From Athripsodes cinereus (lineage: Eukaryota > Arthropoda > Insecta > Trichoptera > Leptoceridae): a stretch of DNA of 64,000 bases. A program made the position numbers and the translations under genes. This document shows, piece by piece, positions 11,311 through 22,934 of the stretch (positions within the stretch are counted from its first letter, which is position 1; every line of letters starts with the position of its first letter). The stretch covers positions 806,001 to 870,000 of the forward strand of contig OX388313.1 of the NCBI GenBank assembly GCA_947579605.1. Reading direction: 5' to 3'. Below the pieces are notes generated by a model that was not told the origin of the DNA, ran no database searches, and saw only the letters and a program-made list of their open reading frames with translations.

Positions 11311-11799
11311 ATAAATAAAAACTGCCCCCCCCCCTACTTTTAGAAGAAATAGTCAGGCAAAAGCGAGAAGATGGTGAAATAATTTTTAATTCCTTTTACA
11401 AAATGAAAATTTGGCGAAGAAAGGGGCAGATATTTTGCGTGCATATAAATGAGGAAAAGTGAGATTAAAAAAAGGCTTCACACACTAAACTTGACAGCTG
11501 TAACAAAATACATAATTTTCTATGTTAATTCCTCGCCTCCTCCGTGGGTATATCCTTGATCGGTTCACTTACTGCTAATATCAAATTACCAGAATATGAT
11601 TTATACGAAGTCGTGTAAGGGTTTTTCGGATGACCTGTAGATACCTAGTAATCGGTACTGAATACACGATTAACCCTTTTAAAATGATATTTTAGTGTTG
11701 TAAAACATTGTTATGCATGTAATCTACCTAGGGACTACGGATTTTAAGTACCTATTTAAAAGAAATCTTAGCAATGCAGCAGGGCTACCAATGAAACAT

Positions 11800-12055
11800 T
11801 ACATTAACATTACATACATAGACATTTCACACAGATCGAGCTAGTCCCAAACTAAGATGAATCTTGTATTATGGGTACTAACGCGACGATACACACATAT
11901 TACAATGCACTATAAACACATATACATGTAACAAAACACGCGACGATACACACATATACAATGCACTATAAACACATATACATGTAACAAAACAATCTAA
12001 ATACAATCTTTATCTTGTCTTGATCTTAACCTTACGATGTGACTATAGTCAATAA
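11800..12055 (-). mobile_element. LINE-like repeat with internal tandem duplication
   Basis: The block 'CACAGATCGAGCTAGTCCCA' through 'CACATATACATGTAACA' is shared with the tail of the SINE at 34318-34556. Here a unit of about 56 bp (starting ACGCGACGATACACACATAT) is present twice in tandem (about 11880-11936 and 11937-11992). The part at 11990-12045 resembles the extreme right edge of the window (63925-63985), which lies in the leader of the gypsy element. The family is uncertain. Confidence 0.5.
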
Positions 12056-12097
12056 TAAGTCATGCCAAGCCAGCGGTAGCTGAGGATAGTGACAATT

Positions 12098-12378
12098 TCA
12101 CTATACTATACTTTACCCTCACGCCGTGTCCCAAGTGGGGTAGGCAGAGAGAACGGAACGCCAAAAAGATCTCTCTTTACACAATTCCTTCGCATCCTCC
12201 ACATTCATACAATTTCTCATACACGGCCGACCTTGAGAGTTTGATTCATGTGATCAAGTCACGTGGTTCTCGGATACCCGCGTTTCCTCACACCCTTTCT
12301 TTCGGACAAGTATATCCTCTTTGTCATTCTTAATTTGTTAATTCATTCAGCATGTCCAAACCACAATAGTTATTATCC
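12098..12378 (-). mobile_element. 5'-truncated RTE-type LINE
   Basis: The minus strand ends with 'CTCTGCCTACCCCACTTGGG', 'ACACGGCGTGAGGGTA' and a TATAG-type tail. Upstream it carries the degenerate C-terminus of the RTE polyprotein, comparable with the better copy at 37745-38555. Frameshifts and stops are present. Confidence 0.75.
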
Positions 12379-13288
12379 TGTGGTATCCTATCATAATAAT
12401 TTTAAAAAGCAATAAAGTGAAATTTTACGTTATGAATAACGCGCTATTAATATTTGCCTTCCTATATTAGTTTGTTGTATCTAGTGTTGTGGAATTCTCA
12501 AGAAATAATTTTTAATAAGAAGTAGAGAATTTTCGGAGATTTTTTTCTATTTTTTATTTAACAGTATAATAATAATAAATACTTTATTCAATCAATCAAC
12601 AACAATGTACAAATGTTGAGGCAATTTATCACCAATATGGCTACAAATTAATTATGGAAACAAAAAAATGTAGGTACCTACATAGAAAAAAGTGCTAATA
12701 ACTGATGAAAAATCTTGATGTTTGACACCCCACATGCCCATATTTAAGTTTAAAAAAAAATGCAGGTACGTACATGGAAAAAAGTGTTAATAACCTCTGA
12801 TTTGGGCCTTAATCAGCCCCACAAATTATTGGATCAATTAGGTTGGCTGCGAAGTGTACTGGGCGAAAGGTCATAATACCACTAAGAAAAATTATGGAGA
12901 GAAATTTATCTTCCATCAGAGGAGAAATTTCTCGTTCTCGAGAAATTTCTTTGGAGAATTTTCTCTTCTCACATCACTAGTTGTATCCGTATAGTGTCAT
13001 CGCTATATCTCACCTCGTCATCATGACGCAATATGGAAAATACTCACCTTTTCTGAGTTGTATATTGATCATGCCTTATACTTATTATATTAATCAACTT
13101 TTTCCCATATAGAGAACTTTCCTATATTAAATATTTATACTGCTCTGTGCACAATACTTAGTATATTTGCATATTACGCAGGCGTCATTGCTCAATACGG
13201 ATATTAATAGTACTATAGAAGTTGTTATTTTACTAGCGAAATTCCTTATTGAAATTTATTTATATCTTATTGAAATTCATGTCGCTAA
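12379..13288. other. AT-rich stretch with a short direct duplication
   Basis: No gene was found. 'AGGTAC..TACAT.GAAAAAAGTG.TAATAAC' occurs twice (about 12663-12704 and 12757-12796). An AATAAT tract near 12568-12580 followed by 'ACTTTATTCAATCAATC' may be a LINE tail. Confidence 0.45.
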
Positions 13289-13410
13289 TGTGGTGTTCAC
13301 ATTTGGCGAATATCGCCAGGACATCAAAATATCGTCAGCCATTTGAACCGTGTGAACAAAATGACAGCTAGTCTGAAACGATAAAAAACTAGTAAAAACG
13401 ATATCGTCTC
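13289..13410. mobile_element. Half of a Harbinger-like MITE
   Basis: Begins TGTGGTGTTCACATTTGGCG directly after a TAA and matches the right terminus (reverse complement) of the complete element at 33101-33637 for about 120 bp, up to 'ACGATATCGTCTC'. The other terminus is not found, so this is a truncated copy. Confidence 0.65.
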
Positions 13411-13594
13411 AAAAACGATTGCCAGTCGTCTTTAGCTCCTCTAGATCAGGAGAACTCCTCCAGTGCTAAATAAACTAAATTTCAACAATCGGGCTAGCTT
13501 AGATCAGGCAGAACGTTGAACGATTGGTGCGTCAATGTGATTTAGCAAGGGATTCAGTTGAATGCCGGCATTTAACTAACCGCCATAGCCATTT

Positions 13595-13714
13595 ATGGCC
13601 GGTTTCAATAATCTATCTATCCGCTACTGTCGATTGAAATCTATTGTGTTCTATATTTTAAATCATACATTTCAATCGATAGTCACGGATAGATAGGTTA
13701 TTGAAACCGGCCAT
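13595..13714. mobile_element. Foldback repeat, 46-bp arms
   Basis: 13595-13640 pairs with 13669-13714 with about four mismatches. The arms contain ATGGCCGGTTTCAATAA and CTATCTATCC. The 28-bp loop is AT-rich. It looks like a palindromic MITE without coding capacity. Confidence 0.75.
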
Positions 13715-14590
13715 TAGTTAACTGGCTAATCTAACTATCATGCGGCGACAGAAATATATCTATATATATATTTATATTACATAGATATATTATAGATGAT
13801 AGATATCTACTATAAATGATATAAACATGTTGAGATTACAACAATGAATGATTACTTGTACCTATATGTACCCATATCTATGTAGTAATATTATTTACCT
13901 CTATGTTCCTATTATGAATAAGTGAATGAATGAATTATTGGATATCTAATTTAATCTAAGATACAGATATTTATTATTCGAATTGTTTTACGGTATACAT
14001 TTTTAATGATTAATCTTACGTCAAGACGAATTGGATTGTTATGCTTGTAGCGTTTTTTCATGTCAGAATATATTGGAATGAGCAAATTAGAAAAAATAAG
14101 CCAATGACATTTGTCATAGACCAGAAATACAAAGGAAAAATTGGTAATGCGTACCTAGCTCGTCTGAAGTAAACTTTACATAGCTTCATTTATATACATC
14201 AATACTTATAAGAACAAAACTTTGAAAGTTTTTAGTTTGTTTATTTATTTATTTTATTTGAGATGATGAATCTTGAATTATTATTATTAGTGAATTTGTC
14301 TACAGGACGGCTAGACAAAACCAGGAAGTTCATATTGATATAAATCATACTGCATACAGTAGGTAGTTGTTTTAGATTACGTAAGGATTAATACAGTCTA
14401 GGTAATTTACATAGATTTAGTTATACCTACAAACAACTAGTTTTAGTGGCAGGATGTTACCGCAAGAAGCTGGAAACTTCTTTAGAATACTAATAATAAC
14501 TAATATGTAGGTATTCACAAAATAATATGAATATAATGTGAAACTCTTTCGATGTCGCGGCATAGATTAATATATCTGTACATTTTGTCA
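13715..14590. other. AT-rich stretch, no gene seen
   Basis: Contains TATATATA runs near 13757-13775 and otherwise no recognisable feature. A TAG-tailed repeat fragment follows at about 14592-14640. Confidence 0.5.
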
Positions 14591-14639
14591 CTGTACTATC
14601 CCGTAAGTGGGGCAGCCAGCAGACCAGCTGTATTTAAGA

Positions 14640-15110
14640 TACTCTGTTGTTTATTCTGGACTACCTCAAAACCTTCTCAATCGTTTGCAGCTGGCGTTCA
14701 ACAGTGCTGCGCGGCTCATTTTCCGTGAGGGCAAAAGATGCCACATCACTCCCCTCTTAGAACGACTACACTGGTTGAGGGTCGAGGAAAGGGTGACATT
14801 TAAGGTGTGCCTTTTGGTCTACAAGGCTATTAACAAAATGGCACCATCGTGCCTCACAGAGCTTTGTCCCCTTGACTCGACCACTAGAAGACCTCTGCGC
14901 TCTATGGAACTGGCCGTGAATAGACTTACTGAGCCCAATAGAGCCGGTAAGTCCAACTTCTACGAGAGGGCCTTTGGTGTTGTAGGACCAGTTATGTGGA
15001 ATCGCCTACCGGTGCTGCTGAGAGATGGTCAGACGGTCACTAGCTTCAGAGGCAAATTAAAAACTAAACTCTTCACTGGCGCCCTTGAGACGGTCTAGAG
15101 ACTGTAAAAC
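14640..15110 (+). pseudogene. CR1/L2-like LINE reverse-transcriptase C-terminus
   Basis: An open frame ending at 15098 encodes about 150 residues of the distal part of a non-LTR reverse transcriptase ORF. It contains 'FNSAARLIFREGKRCHITPL', 'LHWLRVEERVTFKVCLLVY' followed by KAINKMAP, a 'FGVVGPVMWNRLPVLLR' block and a final 'SFRGKLKTKLF'. This order (NSAARL, HITPLL..LHWL, LVYKA, WN.LP, FK.KLKT.LF) is the hallmark of the CR1/L2/Rex-type C-terminus. The catalytic domain is missing, so the copy is 5'-truncated. The preserved frame suggests a rather recent insertion. A short ATAAAATAAA tail and a TCA repeat follow. Confidence 0.8.
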
Positions 15111-15299
15111 GGCGTCATAAATAAAATAAAATCATCCAAAATCATCATCATCATCTGTTCGAAATTGAATTTTTATATCCTTTCCAGAAAATCTATACAT
15201 CTACCTACATCTAGTTTTCACATTAAACGATTAAACAGCGGATAATTCTCCGCCAGGTTTGTCTCAAACTCTCATTGTGTACTATATATTTTATGCTTG

Positions 15300-15397
15300 T
15301 GTTGTGAAGGTGCAATAGGTCAGCAGTGGGAGGATTCGCATCCGGTATCTATCTTTCTATTGTAAGTTCGAGACTCTTTAGGGCCAACCACCTTATA
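15300..15397 (-). mobile_element. tRNA-derived SINE fragment
   Basis: The minus strand carries 'GGATGCGAATCC', close to a pol III B box, within 'CCGGATGCGAATCCTCCCAC'. The flanks match the SINE at 21903-21993 ('GGTCAGCAGTGGGAGGA' versus 'GATCGGCAGCAGGAGGA'), so both are copies of one family. Confidence 0.5.
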
Positions 15398-15964
15398 TTT
15401 TTTGGTTTGTTAAAAAAAAAACTTTTTTAGTGTATTGACTCAACAAAGAAAGATTGAGCGATTCATACCTACCTATTGGGTAAAAATCCAAGAAATTACT
15501 TCACCTAATCTAAAACCTTGTCATTGAACTATCAACAATACTAACATTCAAAATAAATTAACCAATAAAACTTTTTATAGTTTTCTTATCATTGGTCTAT
15601 CACTTCATATTATCGAAATCGATGTTATATTATTATCTGTCGATATCTGATACTATTTATATGTGAATATGAAGTAATGACTTGGTTTATTTTTACAGTT
15701 AGAATCATATGAATTTTCAATACGTTTTTAATTTAATATATTATGTACGTAGGTATGTCTGGTGTAAATTATGAAACATACTTATTTTATAAATGTTTAT
15801 GGTATGTAATGTGTACATACATTATGTACCAATTTATATAGCTGGTACCAGGTTCAAGGTTGTGTAATAGTAAAACTTGACCTTATTGTGTACTTAATTT
15901 TTATATACTTAATTATGTATACATAAATATACACAGATAGGCTCTTTATTGGCTAACTATCTAC
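15398..15964. other. No gene seen
   Basis: AT-rich sequence with repeated 'ATGTAC' words near 15740-15840. No coding signal was found. Confidence 0.5.
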
Positions 15965-16075
15965 AGGTTTATACGTTTTTTCACACCCTTTTTTCAAACA
16001 TATACACTTTCTTCGTCATTAGGTATTTCGTTATTCATTCATTTCAAACAAACTGATGGTAATCTTATGGGTTGA
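15965..16075 (-). mobile_element. Internal RTE fragment
   Basis: Minus-strand sequence resembles the RTE block around GACGAAGAAAGTGTATATG and GTGTGAAAAAACGTATAAAC. Both ends are missing. Confidence 0.35.
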
Positions 16076-16159
16076 CTAAAGTGAATAGTGAATCATTTTT
16101 TGAAAGATACATTCGTGTTGAGTAAGAGAAGGTAGTCAACATACATGCCTCTATATTAG

Positions 16160-16330
16160 GATTAATAGGTAATAATAATAATAAAAAACTTTATTGCACA
16201 AAAATAGTATTCAAGGAGAAAAAAACATGATATCATAACCACTGAACAGATAATTTTGTGCAATGGGCGAGTTTTCCAACTAACCCAGGATTACAGTAAT
16301 AATATGAAAGAAATGTACAAGAACCAATCG
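16160..16330 (-). mobile_element. LINE 3' tail with AAT repeat
   Basis: On the minus strand it ends 'TTTTGTGCAATAAAG' then a TTATTATTATT tail. The 'CTCGCCCATTGCACAAAATT' block recurs at 16781-16920. Confidence 0.6.
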
Positions 16331-16375
16331 GTTTTAAAAATTAAAAGTGCCTATTTTAAACATATTCTTCTTTTT

Positions 16376-16780
16376 TTCGATGGCCGAACAGCTTATATCG
16401 AGCTTTGGCCTCTGTCAACCTCCGCCTCCTCCAATCTCCCGTTTCGGCTTTCCAATCTGTCACCAGTCTGAAGTAGTTGGTAGGCATCCTTCCAATCTAG
16501 CATAGGTCTGCCGACTCTTCTTTTTCCACCCGGATGTCTCTCAAGGATCATTTTTGGTACCTACCCGTGAAGACGACATTCTCTACCCATATCCGACCCA
16601 TCTTAGTCTGTTCAATTTAGCATGTGCAGAGAGCCTGGGAGCCTTGTAAATGTTATAAGTATGTACAATTCTTCGTTGAATTTTTTTTCTCCAAGTATCG
16701 TCATAAATCATGGACCCCAAGATTTTCCGTGGTACTCTTCTCTCAAATCTATCCAACATATCTGCAGATTTTGCTGTCAT
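16376..16780 (-). pseudogene. RTE-like reverse-transcriptase C-terminal fragment
   Basis: The minus-strand frame encodes residues such as DMLDRFERRVPRKILGSMIY and AKLNRLRWVGYG, which match the 'FERRILRKI' and 'KLNRLRWAGHV' blocks near the C-terminus of insect RTE/BovB-like elements. The rest, down to about 16376, continues the family in broken frames. It is bounded on both sides by LINE tails, so insertions are nested or adjacent here. Confidence 0.65.
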
Positions 16781-16920
16781 TAATAATAATAATAAAAATC
16801 TTTATTGCACAAAAAAACAAACATTTTTAAAATATAAACATCGTAGAACCAGACAAATAAATTTATGCAATGGGCGAGTTTATCGCAGAAGCGCGATATC
16901 TTCCAACTAACGTCATTCAC
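16781..16920 (-). mobile_element. LINE 3' tail with AAT repeat
   Basis: Same family as 16160-16330. On the minus strand 'GTTGGAAGATATCGCGCTTC' and 'GCGATAAACTCGCCCATTGC' form the terminal stem region, followed by 'GTGCAATAAAGATTTTTATT' and the repeat tail. Confidence 0.65.
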
Positions 16921-17494
16921 CACACCTTACACCTACATATCACTACTGTCCTACTTATAGTATTATGGAGGATAATTTTTGTTAAACTTCACCAATAATA
17001 TACCTACACACGTTAACAATGCTTGTAAACCTGTAGATTTTGGTTTGACGTATTTCAACTTATTAATTTAATTATAATTCTACACACATTTCATCTAAGG
17101 TTTACAACCTTATATAGTAACAACAAAATTATTGATGCAAATGTTATGGCGTTATGTATTAAACACGAAGTAGAATAATTTATGTCGTCAATGTAAATTA
17201 GTTAGGTATTATTATAATTAATATACATATAGGTATAGATAATATTTATATATTATTTAATTATGCGTTTCACGTACAACAATCTAAGAAAAATAAATAA
17301 ATAAAAACAATTTGGTAATCTTTGGTATCAATTTCCCTCCAATCTCTACCCTACTTGTCTCACATAATATTAAAAGACGCGTTGCGAAATTGAAATGAAA
17401 ATGGACCGAATCGATCATCTAGCAATTACTCATACATGGTAGATGGAACCGCAAATGTATAGATTGGAGACCGATTGATACAAGTTTTTTTTTA
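16921..17494. other. No gene seen
   Basis: AT-rich; no recognisable feature. Confidence 0.5.
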
Positions 17495-17655
17495 AATATA
17501 CTTGTGCATATACATAAACTTCTCCCTTACACCGCTTTCCTTGTGGGATAGGCAGAAACGATCCAGTGACACTTACTCTTATCCTTGCACTCAGTTTTGC
17601 TTCCATAAATTGAATACAGTTCCTCATTCACGCTCTTCTATTCATCGCGTATCAA
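17495..17655 (-). mobile_element. RTE-type LINE 3' fragment
   Basis: Minus strand shows 'TGCCTATCCCACAAGGAAAG' and 'CGGTGTAAGGGAGAAG' at its 3' side, a diverged version of the standard RTE ending, preceded by a piece of the C-terminal coding region. Confidence 0.5.
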
Positions 17656-17719
17656 TATTGAAGATAACTGACCATATTCAAATAAATATTAATACTTTTG
17701 AACAGTTATGTAAGTTCTT

Positions 17720-17789
17720 ATTCGGTAGTGCCCCGGACGGGACTTGAACCCGCATCCCTACCTTAGTCCCGTCCGGAGCACTGCCGAAT
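17720..17789 (-). repeat. Palindrome containing a tRNA-like B box
   Basis: 17720-17744 pairs with 17765-17789 (23 of 25 positions). The loop-side sequence on the minus strand is GGGTTCAAGTCCCGTCC, a good match to a pol III B box. A tRNA gene would need four arms and an anticodon, and none can be folded, so this is more likely a SINE head duplicated in inverted form. Confidence 0.65.
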
Positions 17790-18689
17790 GAGGCGACGTT
17801 GTCTTTTCTAAGCCTTATGTGTGTTAAATTTACATTTATATAACCTCATATTATACAATGGTTAATTGTAAAAATAACATCGATAGATATATAAGTCCCT
17901 GCATCAAATTGTAACGAAAATACTGGCCTACACGCATTCAGTTTCATTTTGAAGCATCCAGCCTCACATTCAAGTTGTTCCACAATTTACTTATATGCAT
18001 ACATACATTTCTAAATGTTTGCAGATAGATATATGAAAGAAGTCTTGGAAATCATTTACACTACAACGAATATTGTATTTATATGGCAATGTTGTTCTAC
18101 TACTAATGCACCGTATTAGGAATAAGATACACAACATAAAGTCGTGGCTTGTTAGAGTTAGAAGTAAACACTATGACATAGTAGTAACTAATATAATATT
18201 ATAACTCAAGGTCGATATAATAATTGACAACATCAAGAAGTCGGTACTTAAAATGCAATTTGCACCGTATGGTGTTCGTCGTGCTGTATATGTATTAAAG
18301 TAATACCTATGTATTATTATTTGTTAGACTTTGTATAAATGTATTTTAATGGTTTGTGCTAATGAGAATGTTTTATATATAATAAAAGCTGTCAATTTAC
18401 CCAGAGGATATAACAAATCACTTTCAAATATTACAATTAAGTTCTTTATATTAAAAAATTTATATTTATATTTATATTCTTTATATTATTTGCAATACTC
18501 CTTCTGTAGTGTTAAATAAATTAAGGTGGCCTACATAATTCAACTTTGAACAATTTTGAAAAGATTCGAGATATATGTCCATGACATTGTACCACTTTTC
18601 TCGTTTAATCCTGTGAACTGTGGGCTATGCTATACATTTCAAATATCAAAAGTTGCATATTTTAGTAGGTAGGTACATACTTTGTGTCT
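17790..18689. other. No gene seen
   Basis: AT-rich; no supported feature. Confidence 0.5.
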
Positions 18690-19305
18690 TGAGTATTTGC
18701 TGTATTCCAATAACTACGCCTAAAACTTTAGCAATGAGTATCCAACTATACGCACTTTAATCCATAGGCTTTCTTGTTTTGTGTATCTTTTTATAAAATA
18801 ATATTTCATATATCATGGGACACAAAAGATATCCTTGGGGTACTCCATAAAAGGAAGAATTTCTTTAAATGTAAATTTTTACACTAGGTACGCCTGAAAC
18901 ATAAGCAACGAGTATCTATGTTTATGCACTTTAATTAATGGGCTTTTTTGTTTTGTGTATGTATCTTTTTATAAAAAAATATTTGATATATCATAGGACA
19001 GTGTTCCGCAAACTTTTTGTGTTCAAGGTACACCTATCAAATCAATTTTTTTAGAGGTACACCAAAGATAAAAAAGGCTGTCCTGCCCCTCGCCCAACAA
19101 AGCGCCTGCTCTTATAGCTCTCAGATATTTTTAGGTGTATTATCTTAACAAAACCTTGACTTTTTTCCGCGGCACACCAACTGATGACCACGGTACACCA
19201 GTGTGCCGCGGCACACGCTTTGCGGAACACTGTCATAGGACATAAATGAGATCCTTGGGGTACTCTATAAAAAAATATTTCTTTAAATCTAGATTTTTTG
19301 ATAGT
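18690..19305. repeat. Tandem duplication, second copy interrupted
   Basis: The unit from 'CTACGCCTAAAAC' to 'TTCTTTAAATGTAAATTTTT' (about 18715-18882) is repeated as 'GTACGCCTGAAAC' to 'TTCTTTAAATCTAGATTTTT' (about 18890-19300). Shared landmarks are 'TTGTTTTGTGTATCTTTTTA' and 'ATCCTTGGGGTACTC'. The second copy is split by the hAT-like MITE at 18999-19232, so the duplication came first. Confidence 0.75.
18999..19232. mobile_element. hAT-like MITE with 8-bp target duplication
   Basis: Termini are CAGTGTTCCGCAAA on the left and its reverse complement TTTGCGGAACACTG on the right. The element is flanked by TCATAGGA on both sides (18991-18998 and 19233-19240). An 8-bp duplication and CAGTG termini are characteristic of hAT transposons. 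At 234 bp it is non-autonomous. A short minus-strand frame inside it is a chance frame. Confidence 0.85.
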
Positions 19306-20801
19306 CTTAGCTACTTAGCATCTTTATCAGTAATTTTTATTGTGGAAACAGAATTATAAACGCAGAATAAATATTCGATTGAGAATAAATTATGGCGCAA
19401 GGATTAATTAAATCCTACAAAGCGCCTAGATTATGTAGGTATTGGTTGTGATAGTGCATTATTTCCACGAAGGATTTTAATAAGTCAATAATTATAAGCA
19501 ATAGAAATATTGTAATACTTTAAAAAATGTTACATTAGCATAATTATAACGACTTGCACCTATATTCATACTTATAAAATACAATAACAGTACGTATGTA
19601 TATTATTTGATTACAACTAGTTCCGACAACCTAATTCATGTTATATTATGTTTTGTGTTATACAGTATTACGTTGTGTCTTGTCTTGTATAGTTATCGGT
19701 TGTAGTCTGACAATATTTATTATTAAATTGTCTGTCTTATCAATTACATCAATCAAAATGTTGTGAATATTATTAAGTACTATGTTAAATTGTATTGAAT
19801 ATAATAGCATTGATCACATATTGATGTTTGCTTATATGTATTATACATATTATTTAAATGTTACTGGGTTTAAATAAATTGATTGTCAATTGAAGATTGC
19901 CTAGAAGGCCACGTAAAAGATGGAAGGATAGCTGGTCTTCAGCGTCGCAAGAGGAAACAATTGACAAACATTGGTTCCTTAATTTATGAGTACCTAAGTA
20001 TATGGTTAAACCATTCTATACTTTAATCTCACCATACTTCAATATTAAAACTGATTTCAAGTAAAACATCCGCATTTTTCTGAGAAGGAGGAAAATTGCT
20101 ATCATACTTCAAGCATTTTAATTTTTTTTTGTAAATGAAATGGTACGCCAAAAGATATTTTTTCAATGTGAAAAAGTCACGTTTTCACAATTTTCAATCA
20201 GCAATCAATAGTTAAAACTTAATGCACAAGCATAAATCTATAATTTATAAAGTATATACTTAAATATTTGTAAATTATAGATCAAACTTCAGGAATTATA
20301 CTTTTTAGACACACAATATTTTATCTTCAACCATTTATGGCAAGACTCGTGATGAAGGATGAGTAGGTACCAATCTACTTAAATTTATTTCCAAATTACA
20401 TTTACGCACATTTACTATAAACCATCTGTACAATGGGTTTAATAAATTATGTGGAGCACGCATATCAAATACATAAAAATAAATCTGTACAAATGATACA
20501 TTATACGCAAGGTACAAAAATGACTTGCGCAACAGAATCGTGCGCATCTCGTTGTGAAATCCACAGTACATGTATCATTTATTGTTACATTGTAGTAGAA
20601 TTTTACTTCCAAGAAATGAGAGTGGATTGTCTCTGATCAATTTCTATAAACATTTAGCTCATCTATGAGATATAACTGGCTTCTCGATTGAGTTATTTTA
20701 ACAGCATTATATGTATATTATTATGTAGGTACTCTGCATAATTATGGTCTCTTCTAAGCACCATCCAACTCTGAAAAACTTACCATTTCATCCTAAATTT
20801 A
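19306..20801. other. AT-rich stretch, no gene seen
   Basis: No coding signal or repeat structure was recognised in about 1.5 kb. Confidence 0.5.
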
Positions 20802-21020
20802 TTACAAGTAAAACAGGCCGTGGATCCTTCCGTCTAAAAACGGATTCACAGTGCAGAGGACGATGCGAAGTGATATGTTTGTCAAAAGATCATGACCCTC
20901 AACTATGAGGAAATCAACGAAAGGAAAAGACAGATTTTCATCCTTAAAATCCAATGATTTATTAGATATCTGTCTAATAAAGTGTTTCGTATTGAGTGAA
21001 CCTAATATGGTTTGAATCAA
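20802..21020 (-). pseudogene. Penelope-like reverse-transcriptase remnant (tentative)
   Basis: The 72-codon minus-strand frame contains LGSLNTKHF, then 'SFPFVDFLIVEGHDLLTNI', then an R-x4-T-x-N-x2-L run. This resembles the Penelope-like block in which an 'LPFLDVLV' motif is followed by a T.VYRKPTxTxRYL segment. The order and spacing agree, but the RKPT core is altered, so the copy would be decayed. No GIY-YIG endonuclease or upstream catalytic motif was recognised nearby. It is a motif-level call. Hammerhead-like cores elsewhere in the window fit Penelope-like activity. Confidence 0.45.
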
Positions 21021-21902
21021 ATCCTGGTAAGAATTTTCAAGAATGTGTCAATTCTAGTCCACATTTAGAATAAGATTTGATAATATGGCTGTTCTCAAGA
21101 TTGTTTAATAAGGCACTATTTGCTTTTGTAACTAAAATATTGAATTAAGTGAATTCTGCGGATTCAATTTCTTGTTACCAAATTATCATTTAAATTGGAC
21201 CCAACAGATATAATCAACAATCAACGAACTATGTTAAAATTAAATTACCAGAAATGCTTGAACCTTGCACTTTCTCATTTAAAATCAGGTCACTGCTGAT
21301 GCAACGAATACAAGGAATTGGATTCGTGTGAAAGATTTTAATAATAAAATGATTTCTCCATTCAACAATAATAATGTAAATGTAATAACATCTGGCCTTG
21401 TGATAAGATCTTCATAATAATATTATGAACTTATCATGAGGTATAAAAGAACTCACCTTCGTAAAATTTCTTAATGTTGCCAAGAGATTAATGAAAGTGG
21501 GTCTACTTATACTCAAATCCGTCTTGAGCAAAATCTTAAGCAATACAAGTGGTGAAAGAAAAGACAGTATAAATGTTGAAAGTACTATCGAAATTGACAC
21601 TTCCTTTATCTTTGTTATCAATATTGTTATTAAAAGAGAGCCAAATGTTATTAACAACTAAGAGAGCTTACTAATTTCGAAGATCTCGAACGTATTACCA
21701 AACAAAGTGATAGGGAAAAAGAATAGATGTATTTTAAACCACAAAATTACAGAATTTACTAAATATAAATCTGGGTTTTCAACAAACCTAAATGCGCTCC
21801 CAAACATCCTTGCAGTATGTCAAACATTATTTTGAACCACTCCAGATTAATCATTCCAATTGATCACACTCATCCTTGCAGTAATCAATATGATAATGTC
21901 AT
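21021..21902. other. No gene seen
   Basis: AT-rich. Parts may belong to the same decayed element as 20802-21020, because its 5' side would lie here on the minus strand, but I could not recognise reverse-transcriptase motifs. Confidence 0.4.
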
Positions 21903-21993
21903 GAATGTGTGATAGATCGGCAGCAGGAGGAATTGAAACCAGGATCTCTCAATTGCTAGTCCTAGAATCTACCATCACGCCACCTTGTGTGAT
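21903..21993 (-). mobile_element. tRNA-derived SINE fragment
   Basis: Minus strand: an A-box-like GGTGGCGTGATGGT (21971-21984 region) followed by a B-box-like GGTTTCAATTCC (21929-21940) at tRNA-like spacing. No cloverleaf can be completed. It is related to the copy at 15300-15397. Confidence 0.6.
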
Positions 21994-22719
21994 CCAATAA
22001 TTGATAATTAAGTTTTTTTTTTATTTATAATTAAAATGATAGAGCAAAGAGAAAGGAATATCACAAACTCATCGTGTATAACCAAATCTTGGATTAATAT
22101 AAATAATTGCATACATACAAAATTGTTGCTTTACCAAATGTAGCTACGTACTCTAAGTGGATAAAATATTTAACCTCTAATTAGAAACCAAAGATTGTGA
22201 AACCAATGCCATATATTACTGTTAAAATATAACATGACACTATACAAAATACTATAAAATTAAATTTGTGATATAAATCAAAACACATAACCTAATAAAT
22301 AAAATTAATGATAATTAATCGTGGTTCTCTAGCAATGTAACGATAATATTCCCAACAATAACAATAATGCGTATAACAATACTACGACAGTGAAGAGATC
22401 TCCCGCTATGAGACGGGAGTACCTCAAGGAGTGGACCAAAAACCTTCTAAATTGTACTCATACTGCATGACAGCTGTTGATACACGAAGTATTTGATATA
22501 GTATACAATGGTTGGTTATAACGCTTTGTTATTTTTATGATAGCATCGCGGTTAGACAAATTAATGGTGATGTCTTTTGGGAATGTTCAATTTGATTCAT
22601 TGAATCGTTTTTGAGTTATTCTTCATGTTAAGATGGAAAGTAGGCCTTATGAAGTAACTATACTTACTAGTAATTTTTTTAAAGAAAGCAGTTATTTTAT
22701 CCTTTTAAAACTATCTCTT
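21994..22719. other. No gene seen
   Basis: AT-rich sequence; no supported feature. Confidence 0.5.
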
Positions 22720-22922
22720 AATCTATCTATACCCTCACGCCGTACCCCAAGTGAGATAGGCAGAGAGAACAGCTATAATAATCTATCCTAAGATAATTCT
22801 TTCGTTTCTTCCACATTTATTGTTTATTGAACATCTACTCATTTCCTAAGTTCCACATTTCTCTCTCTATCTCGACGTTTCAATAACTATTTTCTCAGCG
22901 ATCGCGTTTCCACATGATTTCA
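22720..22922 (-). mobile_element. 5'-truncated RTE-type LINE
   Basis: Minus strand ends 'CTCTGCCTATCTCACTTGGG', 'GTACGGCGTGAGGGTATAGA' and a TAGA tail. Only about 200 bp remain. Confidence 0.7.
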
Positions 22923-22934
22923 AAAATAATTGCT

